A DNA stretch of 22,724 nt from UBA6814 sp040753075 (GTDB taxonomy: Bacteria > Desulfobacterota > Desulfovibrionia > Desulfovibrionales > Desulfovibrionaceae), in assembly GCA_040753075.1 (NCBI GenBank), contig JBFMHA010000061.1:1-22724 (forward strand), in the 5' to 3' direction. Below the pieces are notes generated by a model. The model had not been told where the DNA came from, made no database searches, and was given only the letters and a program-made list of their open reading frames with translations. Shown here piece by piece: positions 11,205 through 21,460 of the stretch (positions within the stretch are counted from its first letter, which is position 1; each line of letters begins with the position of its first letter). Position numbers and translations under genes: made by a program.

Positions 11205-11215
11205 GCGGGGGGGCG

Positions 11216-12622
11216 CTAGCCCCGGCTCCTGGCGATGATGGCCTTGGCCGGGATGAGGCCGGTGGCCGCGGCGGACACGATGTTGCCGGCCACGCCCGGG
11301 CCGTCGCCGGCCACGTAGAGGCCGGGGACCTGGGTTTCCAGGTCGTTCGAGGTGTCCACCTGGGTGGCGAAGAACTTGATCTCCGGCGCGTAGAGCAGGG
11401 TCTCGTCGTTGGCCACGCCGGGCACCACGTCGTTGAGCTTCTCCAGGCCCTCGATGACGTTGGTGACGATGCGCTCGGGCAGGGCCATGGCGATGTCGCC
11501 CGGGGTGGCGTTCCTGAGGGTGGGCCGGATGGTGGAGTTCTTGATGCGCTGCGGGGTGCTGCGCCGGCCCCGGGTGAGGTCGCCGAACCGCTGCAGGATG
11601 GGCTTGCCGCCGCCGATGAGGGAGGCCACCCGGCCCAGGGACTCGCCGTAGGCCTGATTGTCGGTGACCGGTTCGGTGAGCACCACCTTGGAGAGGAAGG
11701 CGAAGTTGGTGTTGTCGGATTTCTTGTCCAGGTAGGCGTGGCCGTTGACGCACACGAAGTCCTGGTAGTTCTCCAGGGCCACGAACCCGCCGGGGTTGGT
11801 GCAGAAGGTGCGGGTGAGGTCGTCGTACTTGGCGGTCTGGATGAAGAAGGTGGGGTCGTAGATCACGTCGGTGATCTCCTGCATGATGTCGCGGTGGACC
11901 TCCACCCGGACCCCGACCTCGATGCCGCGCTGGGACAGGCCCAGGTTCAGGGAGCGGGCCAGGCCCGAAACCCATTCCGCGCCCACCCGGCCCGGGGCCA
12001 GGATCACGTTGTCGGCCTGGTAGTCGGCGCGGCTGGTGGTCACGCCGGCCACCCGGCCGTTCTCCACCAGGAGGTCGCGCACCTCCTCCGAGGTGTGGAT
12101 GGTGACCCCGGCCGAGCGGATGGCCTCGGCCATGCGGCCGATGTGGCCGGGCAGGCGGTCCGAGCCCATGTGCTTCTGCCGGATGATGAGCAGGTTGACC
12201 CCGGCGCGCCGGGCGCGGCTGCGGATGGCCCGGGCGGCGTCCATGTCCGTGGGGTAGACCGGGCCGTCCATGCCGAAGCTGTTGAAGATGTCCTCGGTCT
12301 CGCGGATGAGGTCGCGGGCCGCGTCCTCGGGCATGAACTGGGTGAGGTCGGTCTTGCCCAGGACGTGGATGAAATTGAGCTTGCCGTCGGAATAGAGGCC
12401 GGCCCCGCCGACGCCGGAGAGGATGTTGCAGGGGCGGCAGTGCAGGCATTCCCCGGACACGTCCATGGGGCAGGAGCGGTTGGCGGTCTGCTTGCCCTTG
12501 TCCAGGAGCAGGACCTTGAGCTTGGAATGCCGGGAAAGGAAATAGCTGGCGAAGAGGCCGGCCGGGCCGGCGCCGACCACGATCACGTCGTAGCGTCCGC
12601 CTGAGCGGGAAGGTGTCATCAT
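11216..12622 (-). CDS. FAD-dependent dehydrogenase with Cys cluster (COG2509-like)
   Basis: The 468-residue product begins with a Rossmann dinucleotide motif (YDVIVVGAGPAGLFASYFLS) and ends with the second FAD contact VPGLYVAGDGPGVAGNIVSAAATG. Between them, Cys51, Cys59, Cys62 and Cys65 (CPMDVSGECLHCRPC) precede SGVGGAGLYSDGKLN, a block characteristic of uncharacterised FAD dehydrogenases of COG2509. The Cx7Cx2Cx2C spacing could hold an Fe-S cluster or zinc; this is inference. The start is the first of two tandem ATGs (12620-12622) behind GAGGAG. It converges with the pilT-like gene with an 11-bp gap and diverges from the OmpH-like gene. Its substrate is unknown. A cytoplasmic location is likely because no signal peptide is seen. 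Confidence 0.9.
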   Translation of the reverse strand: MMTPSRSGGRYDVIVVGAGPAGLFASYFLSRHSKLKVLLLDKGKQTANRSCPMDVSGECLHCRPCNILSGVGGAGLYSDGKLNFIHVLGKTDLTQFMPEDAARDLIRETEDIFNSFGMDGPVYPTDMDAARAIRSRARRAGVNLLIIRQKHMGSDRLPGHIGRMAEAIRSAGVTIHTSEEVRDLLVENGRVAGVTTSRADYQADNVILAPGRVGAEWVSGLARSLNLGLSQRGIEVGVRVEVHRDIMQEITDVIYDPTFFIQTAKYDDLTRTFCTNPGGFVALENYQDFVCVNGHAYLDKKSDNTNFAFLSKVVLTEPVTDNQAYGESLGRVASLIGGGKPILQRFGDLTRGRRSTPQRIKNSTIRPTLRNATPGDIAMALPERIVTNVIEGLEKLNDVVPGVANDETLLYAPEIKFFATQVDTSNDLETQVPGLYVAGDGPGVAGNIVSAAATGLIPAKAIIARSRG

Positions 12623-12745
12623 GGCGTTCTCCTCAGGAAGTAGGGGGCGGGCGCACCCTCCCGGTTCGCTCATGTCACCAAAAGCGGCCAATGGCAACCC
12701 GGAGGAAGGACAACGCGAAAAGGTGAAGGGAGGCGGGAGCGGGGC

Positions 12746-12774
12746 TTGCCTTTCCCCCGGGCGGGGGGTAGACA
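12746..12774 (+). promoter_or_regulatory. Promoter of the OmpH/Skp-like gene
   Basis: TTGCCT at 12746-12751 and TAGACA at 12769-12774 are separated by exactly 17 bp, about 65 bp before the ATG. Confidence 0.55.
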
Positions 12775-12839
12775 GGCATTTTTCTCGGACCGCCCCACGC
12801 AGGGGATGGAAAAAACTCACGTACCGGAGCAAGACGCCA

Positions 12840-13433
12840 ATGAAGAAGCTCGTGCTGACGACCGTTCTCTGCCTGGCCGCCCTGGCCGCCGCCTGCACCC
12901 AGGAAGCCCCCAAGGCTCCCAAGGTGGGCGTGGTTGACCCCAACGAGGTCTACACCAACTGCAAGGCCGCCACCGAGGCCACCCAGTACCTCCAGACCAT
13001 GAGCAAGTCCCTGCAGGCCGAGGTGATGCAGGCCCAGAAGGACATGCAGGACGACAGCAAGGACCAGAAGGCCAAGGAAGAGAACTCCAAGCGCTTCCAG
13101 GAAACGCTCATGAAGTACCAGTCCACGGTGGGCAAGGAGCAGGGCCGCATCGTGACCATCCTGAACGAGGCGTTCCAGAAGGCCGTGGAGGAGTTCCGGA
13201 CCAAGAACAACTACGCCCTCATCCTGACCAAGGAGAGCGCGGTGTCGTTCTCCCCCGACGCGGACGTGACCAAGGGCGTCATCGAGGCCATGAACGCCAT
13301 GGACATCAAGTGGAAGCCCGAGGAGAAGCAGGACGAGGCCAAGGCCGAGCCCGCCGCCCCCGCCGCCGCCCCCGCCGAGGAGAAGAAGGCCGAGGAGCCC
13401 AAGGCCGAGCAGAAGGAAGAGAAGAAGCAGTAG
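12840..13433 (+). CDS. OmpH/Skp-family periplasmic lipoprotein
   Basis: Skp (OmpH) proteins are trimeric periplasmic chaperones that hold unfolded outer-membrane proteins. The 197-residue product starts MKKLVLTTVLCLAALAAACT, a lipoprotein signal with the lipobox ending at Cys19, so it should be membrane-anchored rather than soluble. The core has the Skp layout: a beta strand (KVGVVDPNEVY), a long charged coiled coil (about 50-110), then the returning strand (NNYALILTKESAVSFSPDADVT). The last 40 residues or so are a low-complexity Ala/Pro/Glu/Lys tail absent from classical Skp. A GGAG site lies 10 nt before the ATG, and a strong terminator follows. The usual bamA and lpxD neighbours are absent, so this may be a specialised paralogue. 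Confidence 0.85.
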   Translation: MKKLVLTTVLCLAALAAACTQEAPKAPKVGVVDPNEVYTNCKAATEATQYLQTMSKSLQAEVMQAQKDMQDDSKDQKAKEENSKRFQETLMKYQSTVGKEQGRIVTILNEAFQKAVEEFRTKNNYALILTKESAVSFSPDADVTKGVIEAMNAMDIKWKPEEKQDEAKAEPAAPAAAPAEEKKAEEPKAEQKEEKKQ

Positions 13434-13457
13434 TCCCTGCTTCAGCCAAGCCGCACA

Positions 13458-13495
13458 CAGGCCCGCTCCGGCAGACCGGGGCGGGCCTGTTTTTT
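13458..13495 (+). terminator. Intrinsic terminator of the OmpH-like gene
   Basis: A 14-bp stem (13458-13471 with 13476-13489, one wobble) with loop CAGA is followed by six T residues (13490-13495). It begins 24 bp after the stop codon. Confidence 0.95.
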
Positions 13496-13537
13496 ATGGA
13501 AAAGCCCCCCGCATGGCGGAGCGTTTTCTTCTCCATG

Positions 13538-13575
13538 AAAAATGGCCGCAGGAGCCCGGGAGAGCTCCTGCGGCC
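13538..13575 (-). terminator. Intrinsic terminator of carB
   Basis: On the minus strand, a perfect 12-bp stem (13564-13575 with 13544-13555) with an 8-nt loop is followed by an A and five T residues (13542-13538). It lies 29 bp after the carB stop. Confidence 0.88.
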
Positions 13576-13604
13576 GGCGTGATCCTGCGGAACGGGACGA
13601 GGCC

Positions 13605-16817
<3,213 letters not shown>

Positions 16818-16848
16818 GGGGTCTCCTGGCGTGGCTGGTGTTGCGGGC

Positions 16849-16925
16849 GGGCTGTCCCAAGAGGCCTGAAAATGCTGGAATCCAGTAAGCTTACAGCCCT
16901 CGGGCTGTCAAGACGGGGGACAGCC
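16849..16925 (-). promoter_or_regulatory. carB promoter/operator region with clustered palindromes
   Basis: A perfect TTGACA lies on the minus strand at 16906-16911, but the -10 at 17 bp spacing (TTACTG) is weak. Three palindromes abut: CTGGAATCCAG (16875-16885), GTAAGCTTAC (16885-16894) and ACAGCCC-N2-GGGCTGT (16893-16908). The last overlaps the -35 box. The GGGCTGT/ACAGCCC heptamer recurs at 16849-16855, and with six of seven bases at 16920-16926. This suggests an activator- or repressor-controlled promoter; the regulator is unknown. Confidence 0.45.
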
Positions 16926-17086
16926 GCGCCGGCAAGTCGGGCCGGGGAGGCCGGCGCGGCTTGCGCTGCGGCCGCGGCGCGGCTATGAATCCGTTGGGCG
17001 CCGCCCTTACGTCTGCGGCCGCCTGCCCCGGACGTCCCGGGACGGCCCCGCCCGAACCTCCGCCATCACGCGACCCGGAGTCCCCC

Positions 17087-18268
17087 GTGTTCACCCTCGC
17101 CCGAGAAAGCGCCCTGCTCGTCTCCTGCCCCAAGGGCCTGGCCCCCTGGGTGGCGCAGGAGATGCGGGAGATGGGCTACGAGGCCGCGGAGATGGAGGCC
17201 GGAGTGCGCTCCACCGGCGCCCTGGCCGACTGCCTGCGCCTCAACCTGCGCCTGCGCTGCGGACACCGGGTCCACTACCGGCTCAAGCGCTTCGGGGCCA
17301 TGCACCCGGACATGGTGTACCGCGAGGTGAACGCCCTGCCCTGGGAGGAGATCTTCGCCCCGGACGGGTATTTCTCGGTGCACAGCGCGGTGGAGCACCC
17401 CTCCATCCGCGACACCCGCTTCCCCAACCTGCGGGTCAAGGACGCGGTGGCCGACCGCTTCGCGGCCAAGGCGGGCCGGCGGCCGGATTCCGGGCCGGAC
17501 CAGGGACGCGGCGTGACGCTGTTCCTGTACTGGCGCGGCCCCAAGGCCGAACTCCACCTGGACACCTCGGGCATCCCCCTGCCCCGCCGGGGCTACCGGC
17601 TGCACCCGCACAGCGCGCCCATGCAGGAGACCCTGGCCGCGGCCGTGCTCCGGGCCGCGGGCTGGGACCCGGCGACCCATCTCGTGAACCCCATGTGCGG
17701 CAGCGGCACCCTGGCCATCGAGGCCGCGCTCATGGCCCGCAACATCGCGCCCGGGCTCCTGCGCGAGGACTTCGCCTTCCGCTGGCTGAGGGAGTTCGAT
17801 CCCGCGGCCTGGGAGGACCTGCGGCGGCAGGCGCGGCAGGAGATCCTGCCCCGGGCCAGGGGCCGGATCATCGCCACGGACCACGACCCCGCCGCCCTGG
17901 AGGCGGCCCGGGCCAACGCCCGCCAGGCCGGGGTGGAGGCGGACATCGAGTTCGCGCTGTGCGACTTCCGGGACACGCCCGTTCCCGACGGGCCGGGCGC
18001 GGTGCTGGTGAACCCGGAATACGGCCAGCGCCTGGGCGACGCGGCCGAGCTGGGCGGCGTCTACCAGGGCCTGGGCGACTTCCTCAAGCGCTCCTGCGCC
18101 GGATACCGGGCGGGCGTCTTCACCGCCGCCCCGGACCTGGCCAAGCGCATCGGCCTGCGCCCCGAACGCAAGGTCCCCTTCCGCAGCGCCAAGCTCGCCT
18201 GCATGCTCCTGCTGTATTCCCTGTGGGAAGGCCCGCGCCGCAGGGACGCCTCAGCGCCCGCCCCCTGA
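17087..18268 (+). CDS. THUMP-domain RNA guanine-N2 methyltransferase (RlmL/YpsC-like)
   Basis: This family methylates guanine N2 in 23S rRNA using S-adenosylmethionine. The 393-residue product has an N-terminal ferredoxin-like/THUMP region (to about 165) that ends in LHLDTSGIPLPRRGYRLH. A Rossmann methyltransferase follows, with the SAM motif NPMCGSGTLAIEAA (201-214), an acidic ribose contact IIATDHDP (261-268) and the catalytic loop NPEYGQRLG (309-317). The loop has Glu where the classical motif is NPPYG. Start GTG 17087 was chosen for its GGAG six nt upstream and because it begins right before the conserved N-terminus; a reading from ATG 16985 would add a low-complexity extension without a ribosome binding site. 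It lacks the second methyltransferase domain of enterobacterial RlmKL. It diverges from carB. Confidence 0.88.
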   Translation: MFTLARESALLVSCPKGLAPWVAQEMREMGYEAAEMEAGVRSTGALADCLRLNLRLRCGHRVHYRLKRFGAMHPDMVYREVNALPWEEIFAPDGYFSVHSAVEHPSIRDTRFPNLRVKDAVADRFAAKAGRRPDSGPDQGRGVTLFLYWRGPKAELHLDTSGIPLPRRGYRLHPHSAPMQETLAAAVLRAAGWDPATHLVNPMCGSGTLAIEAALMARNIAPGLLREDFAFRWLREFDPAAWEDLRRQARQEILPRARGRIIATDHDPAALEAARANARQAGVEADIEFALCDFRDTPVPDGPGAVLVNPEYGQRLGDAAELGGVYQGLGDFLKRSCAGYRAGVFTAAPDLAKRIGLRPERKVPFRSAKLACMLLLYSLWEGPRRRDASAPAP

Positions 18269-18281
18269 GACTCGCCCGGCC

Positions 18282-18310
18282 TTGCCACGCGCCGCGGAAG
18301 CGCGTATTTT
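18282..18310 (+). promoter_or_regulatory. Likely promoter of the receiver/TPR gene
   Basis: TTGCCA at 18282-18287 and TATTTT at 18305-18310 are separated by 17 bp, in the gap after the methyltransferase gene. It would give a leader of about 100 nt. Confidence 0.5.
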
Positions 18311-18420
18311 GCAAACTGGCGCGCCTCCCCATCCGGGCAGGCCATCCCGTCCCCGCGCCGCAGCCCTCCCCCGCCGGCCGGACGCTGCGGCGCACGGCGC
18401 TCAACCACGGGCGGCCCAGC

Positions 18421-19863
18421 GTGAAGAACGTCTACATCGTCAAGTCCTCGCAGCCCGAACTCGACGAGCTGGAGAAGAAGAAGCGGACCGAGACCAAGGC
18501 GTACTACCTGCTCAAGGAGAGCGAGGTGGTCATCGTCCGCTACTCGGACTGCATCTACGACTTCGTGGAGAAGAAGTCCGGACTCTTCTACGTGGTGGGC
18601 GAGGACAAGTCGTTCTTCCAGACCGTGCGCACCACCCTGCACGTGGACCTCGGCCTGTCCGGCGAACTCGTCCGCTCCGCCAACTCGGTGCAGCAGGCCG
18701 TGCGCGAGATCGAGGACCTGGCGCGCCAGGGCCGGCGTCCGGCGATCCTCATGGAGCGCGTGGTGCGCGGGGAGTCCACGGCGCGCGTGCTCAAGTGGCT
18801 CCGGCAGACCTACCGGGACTTCCCGGTCATCATCCTGTCCATGGAGGTCTCGGCCGCCGGCCTGGCCCAGTACCACGAGGCCGGGGCCAGCAACTTCATC
18901 ACCAAGCCGGTCTCGGCCAACGTGCTGGTGGAGAAGCTGGCCTTCACCCTGGAGCCCCAGTCCGAATTCCAGGCCCTGGTGCGGCAGGGCAAGGACCACC
19001 TGGAGCACAACGAGTTCGAGGAGGCCCGGGACACGGCGCAGCTGATCCTGGACCGCAAGCCCAACAGCGCGGCGGGGTACATGATCCTGGGCGACGCGCT
19101 CCGGTCCCTGGCCCGACGCGAGGAGGCCCTGCGCGCCTACAAGGCCGCCGAGGAAGGCGCGGACATGTACCTGGAGCCCCTGAAGCGGATCCTGGACTTC
19201 TACGCCGAGGAGAACGACGAGGCGGGCCAGCTGGAATACCTGCGCAAGCTGGACAAGGTCTCCCCGAACCACCTGGAGCGCAAGCTCAGCCTGGGCAAGC
19301 TGCTGCTCAAGGGCGGCCAGGCCGAGGACGCCCGGCAGCACATCGCCGCGGCCATGGAGATGGCGGCGAAGGAGGGCCCGGACCGGCTCTCCGCCGTGGG
19401 CCAGGAGATCGCCGAGCAGTACCTGGGCGTGGACCCGGCCCTGTCCGAGGAGTTTTTCCGCTCCAGCATCCAGGCCGGGCGGACCTCGCAGGAGGGGCTC
19501 AAGCCCCTGGTCTACAACCGGCTGGGCCTGGCCCTGCGGCGGCAGGGCAAGTGGCGGGAGGCGGTCAAGGAGTACCTGGAGGCCGAAAAGCTCTCGCCCC
19601 GGGACGAGAACATCCAGTTCAACATCGCCATGGCCCTGGCCGAGGGCGAGGACTGGGAAGGCGCGGCCGACCGCCTGGACCGCGCCCTGGAGATCAACCC
19701 CCGGCTCCACCACGGGCACAAGACGGTCTGCTACAACATGGGCGCCATCTACACCCGCGCCAACCGCCAGGACCGGGCCCGCCCCGTCCTCGAACACCTC
19801 AACGAGATCGCCCCGGGCTTCAGGGGCGTGGACAAGGTGCTGGACAGGATGGGGGAGGAGTAG
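18421..19863 (+). CDS. Degenerate receiver domain fused to TPR repeats
   Basis: The 480-residue product has two parts. Residues about 55-175 follow a response-regulator receiver fold: the acidic pair in FYVVGEDKSFF (Glu61, Asp62), then AILMERVV where the phospho-acceptor Asp should be (Glu112 instead), IILS (Ser140) and FITKPVS (Lys162). From about 185 to the end are TPR-like helical repeats, for example NSAAGYMILGDALRSLARREEALRAYKAA and VYNRLGLALRRQGKWREAVKEYLEA. Proteins of this layout usually act as adaptors binding partner proteins. The first 50 residues (KSSQPELDELEKKKRTETKA) match nothing I recognise. The GTG start lacks a strong ribosome binding site but is the only reasonable one. No kinase is adjacent. 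The domain assignments are well supported; the partner and process are unknown. Confidence 0.85.
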   Translation: MKNVYIVKSSQPELDELEKKKRTETKAYYLLKESEVVIVRYSDCIYDFVEKKSGLFYVVGEDKSFFQTVRTTLHVDLGLSGELVRSANSVQQAVREIEDLARQGRRPAILMERVVRGESTARVLKWLRQTYRDFPVIILSMEVSAAGLAQYHEAGASNFITKPVSANVLVEKLAFTLEPQSEFQALVRQGKDHLEHNEFEEARDTAQLILDRKPNSAAGYMILGDALRSLARREEALRAYKAAEEGADMYLEPLKRILDFYAEENDEAGQLEYLRKLDKVSPNHLERKLSLGKLLLKGGQAEDARQHIAAAMEMAAKEGPDRLSAVGQEIAEQYLGVDPALSEEFFRSSIQAGRTSQEGLKPLVYNRLGLALRRQGKWREAVKEYLEAEKLSPRDENIQFNIAMALAEGEDWEGAADRLDRALEINPRLHHGHKTVCYNMGAIYTRANRQDRARPVLEHLNEIAPGFRGVDKVLDRMGEE

Positions 19864-19963
19864 CCCTCCCCGCCCCGCCGGAAATCAACGCGGCCGCACG
19901 CCCGACGCCGGGCGCCGCCGCGGAGCGCCCCGCGCAGAAGGAGTCCTGGCCGGCGCCGCGCGC

Positions 19964-21088
19964 TCACTCCTCCCGCAGCCAGAGCGCGAACACCGGGTCG
20001 GAGAGGCGCAAGGACTTGTTTCGCTCGATCAGGTCCAACTCCCACAGACGCTTGAGGGCTTTCTGCGCCCCGCCCGGGGAAACCCCGCAGCGGGCCAGGA
20101 ACTCCTTGCCCGTGGGCGATTCCACGGGGGAGGCGGCCAGGCCTCTCAGAATCTTCACCTGCACGTCGGTGAGCCCTTGCAGGATGGCCTCGAACCCGTG
20201 CTGCTCCTGAGCCAGCAGGCGGCGCATGGCGTCGTGGGCATCCGCCGGCCGGCATTCCCCGCTGCTGCCGGAAAAGGCCAGGAAGCCCAGGGCCTGGGCA
20301 TAGTACGGCGCACCCGCCACGACCTCGGCCATGAACCGCGCCACCTCGGCGTGGCAATGCTTGCCCCCGGCGGCAAAACGTCCGGCCATGAATCCGGCCA
20401 GTTCTCCCAAGGGCAAGGCTCCCACCTCCAGAGAGATGGCGCTTTGATAGAACGGCCGGCCGCGGCGGGCGAAAATGTCCTGGAGCACCCGCCTCCGGCT
20501 TCCGACAAAGACATAGGAAACCCTCTGCCCCTGGATCACCCCGCGCAACAGCCCCTCGATCTCGGGCTCGCGCAGGTCCACGATGTCCTGGAACTCGTCC
20601 AGGGCCACGCAGACCGGCCGCCCCAGGCGCTCGGCAAAGGAGCCCACGTCCTCGAACACGGCTTGCAGGAGCTCCAGGGGCGGGATGCCGCGGGGAGCGG
20701 CCTCCACGCTCACACCGAGGCCGGCCGGGTCCAGGAAGTCGGGCTTGAGCACCGGCCGGAAGTGGCGCACCAAGCCCAGCCAGCGGCGGCCCCTGTCCAG
20801 CAGGGACTCGTGGCGATGGATGCCGGCGTAGATGCTCCGGGCCACCCGTTGGGCCACGGACTCCACCGAGGTGACCCGGAACAGGTCGGCGTACACGGCC
20901 ACCCCGCCCTGCTCGGCGCGCAGGCGCTCCTGCACCCGCTTCACCAGCGAGGTCTTGCCGAACCGGCGCGGCCCGAAGACCACCGCATTGGCCCCGCTCC
21001 CGGCGCATTCGAGCAGCCGGCGCTGTTCCTCCTCCCGGTCGCAGAACGGCCCGTCCACCCTGATTTCGCCCAACTCGAAGGGATTCAT
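19964..21088 (-). CDS. AAA+/STAND-like ATPase with C-terminal winged helix (archaeal-ATPase type)
   Basis: The 374-residue product belongs to the P-loop ATPases of the archaeal-ATPase/COG1672 group. Walker A is GPRRFGKTSL (39-48), Walker B is VCVALDEFQDI (Asp164, Glu165), and a sensor-like strand YVFVGSRRR (192-200) follows. The last 75 residues or so resemble a winged helix (DVQVKILRGLAASPVESPTG, then LARCGVSPGGAQKALKRLWELDLIER), suggesting DNA binding. ATG 21088 follows GGAGG; the frame is open further upstream, but that segment crosses the AT-rich repeats. Such genes are often accessory, and their functions are mostly unknown (defence, plasmid or mobile-element maintenance have been suggested). 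It converges on the TPR gene and diverges from the toxin-antitoxin pair. Confidence 0.85.
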   Translation of the reverse strand: MNPFELGEIRVDGPFCDREEEQRRLLECAGSGANAVVFGPRRFGKTSLVKRVQERLRAEQGGVAVYADLFRVTSVESVAQRVARSIYAGIHRHESLLDRGRRWLGLVRHFRPVLKPDFLDPAGLGVSVEAAPRGIPPLELLQAVFEDVGSFAERLGRPVCVALDEFQDIVDLREPEIEGLLRGVIQGQRVSYVFVGSRRRVLQDIFARRGRPFYQSAISLEVGALPLGELAGFMAGRFAAGGKHCHAEVARFMAEVVAGAPYYAQALGFLAFSGSSGECRPADAHDAMRRLLAQEQHGFEAILQGLTDVQVKILRGLAASPVESPTGKEFLARCGVSPGGAQKALKRLWELDLIERNKSLRLSDPVFALWLREE

Positions 21089-21138
21089 GCCCGCCTCCAG
21101 CGAAGCCAGGCTACCCCAGGCAGCCGAACTGCGCAAGA

Positions 21139-21182
21139 AATTATTCCAATAGAATAATTCTAGTGGAATAATTCTATCGGAA
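21139..21182 (-). repeat. AT-rich phased 14-bp repeats forming a 35-bp near-palindrome
   Basis: Three contiguous 14-bp units occupy 21141-21154, 21155-21168 and 21169-21182. Units two and three differ at two positions (plus strand TAATTCTAGTGGAA and TAATTCTATCGGAA). Unit one matches unit two at 10 of 14. Positions 21139-21173 also read as a palindrome with 17-bp arms, one mismatch and a single central A. The array sits 50-95 bp upstream of the ATPase ATG and is almost pure AT in a GC-rich setting. On the minus strand, units two and three each contain TAGAAT, a -10-like hexamer. Confidence 0.75.
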
Positions 21183-21404
21183 TAAAGTTTCACGCCGCCT
21201 CGCGCGCCGCCCCCAGCCATCCGCTCAGCGCCCTCAACCGAACTTAGCCGGTAAGATCAAAACAAGCCCAGAGCAATAAGGAAATACGGCAAAGGCGATC
21301 CGGCGCGTTGACCCGAAATCAGTTTTCGCGTATCTTTTTCCCTAACCGCGAGACAGCGCGACAATGAGGTTGGATCGTGCTGCTTCCGCGGCCGCGGCTG
21401 ACCT

Positions 21405-21433
21405 TTGCGGGCGCGATCTTGACTTTGTACTAA
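21405..21433 (+). promoter_or_regulatory. Possible promoter of the toxin-antitoxin operon
   Basis: TTGCGG (21405-21410) and TACTAA (21428-21433) are 17 bp apart. The -10 lies inside the operator palindrome. A second -35-like TTGACT (21419-21424) makes the exact promoter uncertain. Confidence 0.3.
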
Positions 21434-21445
21434 AAATTAGTACAA
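21425..21445 (+). promoter_or_regulatory. Operator palindrome of the toxin-antitoxin operon
   Basis: A perfect inverted repeat TTGTACTAA-AAA-TTAGTACAA ends directly before the GAAGGA ribosome binding site of the toxin gene. This is the usual place for autoregulatory binding by an XRE antitoxin (established for HigA-type systems). Binding here is inferred. Confidence 0.75.
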
Positions 21446-21460
21446 GAAGGAACTGATTCC

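Larger units (their letters stand above)
21089..21460. other. Divergent intergenic region between ATPase and toxin-antitoxin genes
   Basis: This 372-bp stretch has no credible gene. It holds the AT-rich repeat array near the ATPase start and the operator/promoter of the toxin-antitoxin pair at its right end. The middle (about 21,190-21,400) shows nothing recognisable beyond a trivial GC palindrome at 21386-21397. Its base composition is patchy compared with the rest of the window. Confidence 0.7.

Noticed and set aside
8517..12449. Upstream continuation of the histidine kinase frame to a 1932-codon protein
   Set aside because: Only the last 621 codons show domains. The remainder is an out-of-frame reading of the binding protein, pilT antisense and dehydrogenase genes, and a GTG start coupled to the upstream stop explains the kinase.
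8561..12604. Plus-strand open frame of 1347 codons
   Set aside because: It lies antisense to the solute-binding protein and dehydrogenase genes and out of frame through pilT. Its Gly/Val/His/Asp-rich composition is the typical shadow in GC-rich DNA.
13491..13543. Imperfect inverted repeat between the two terminators (TTTTTATGGA and TCCATGAAAAA)
   Set aside because: It consists mainly of the facing T-tracts and adjoining bases of two back-to-back terminators; no separate element is needed.
19852..19871. Hairpin spanning the stop codon of the TPR gene
   Set aside because: The 7-bp GC stem has no T-run, so it is not a convincing terminator.
21386..21397. 12-bp GC palindrome CCGCGGCCGCGG
   Set aside because: Simple GC palindromes of this kind are expected by chance in DNA of this composition, and it has no positional relation to a promoter.
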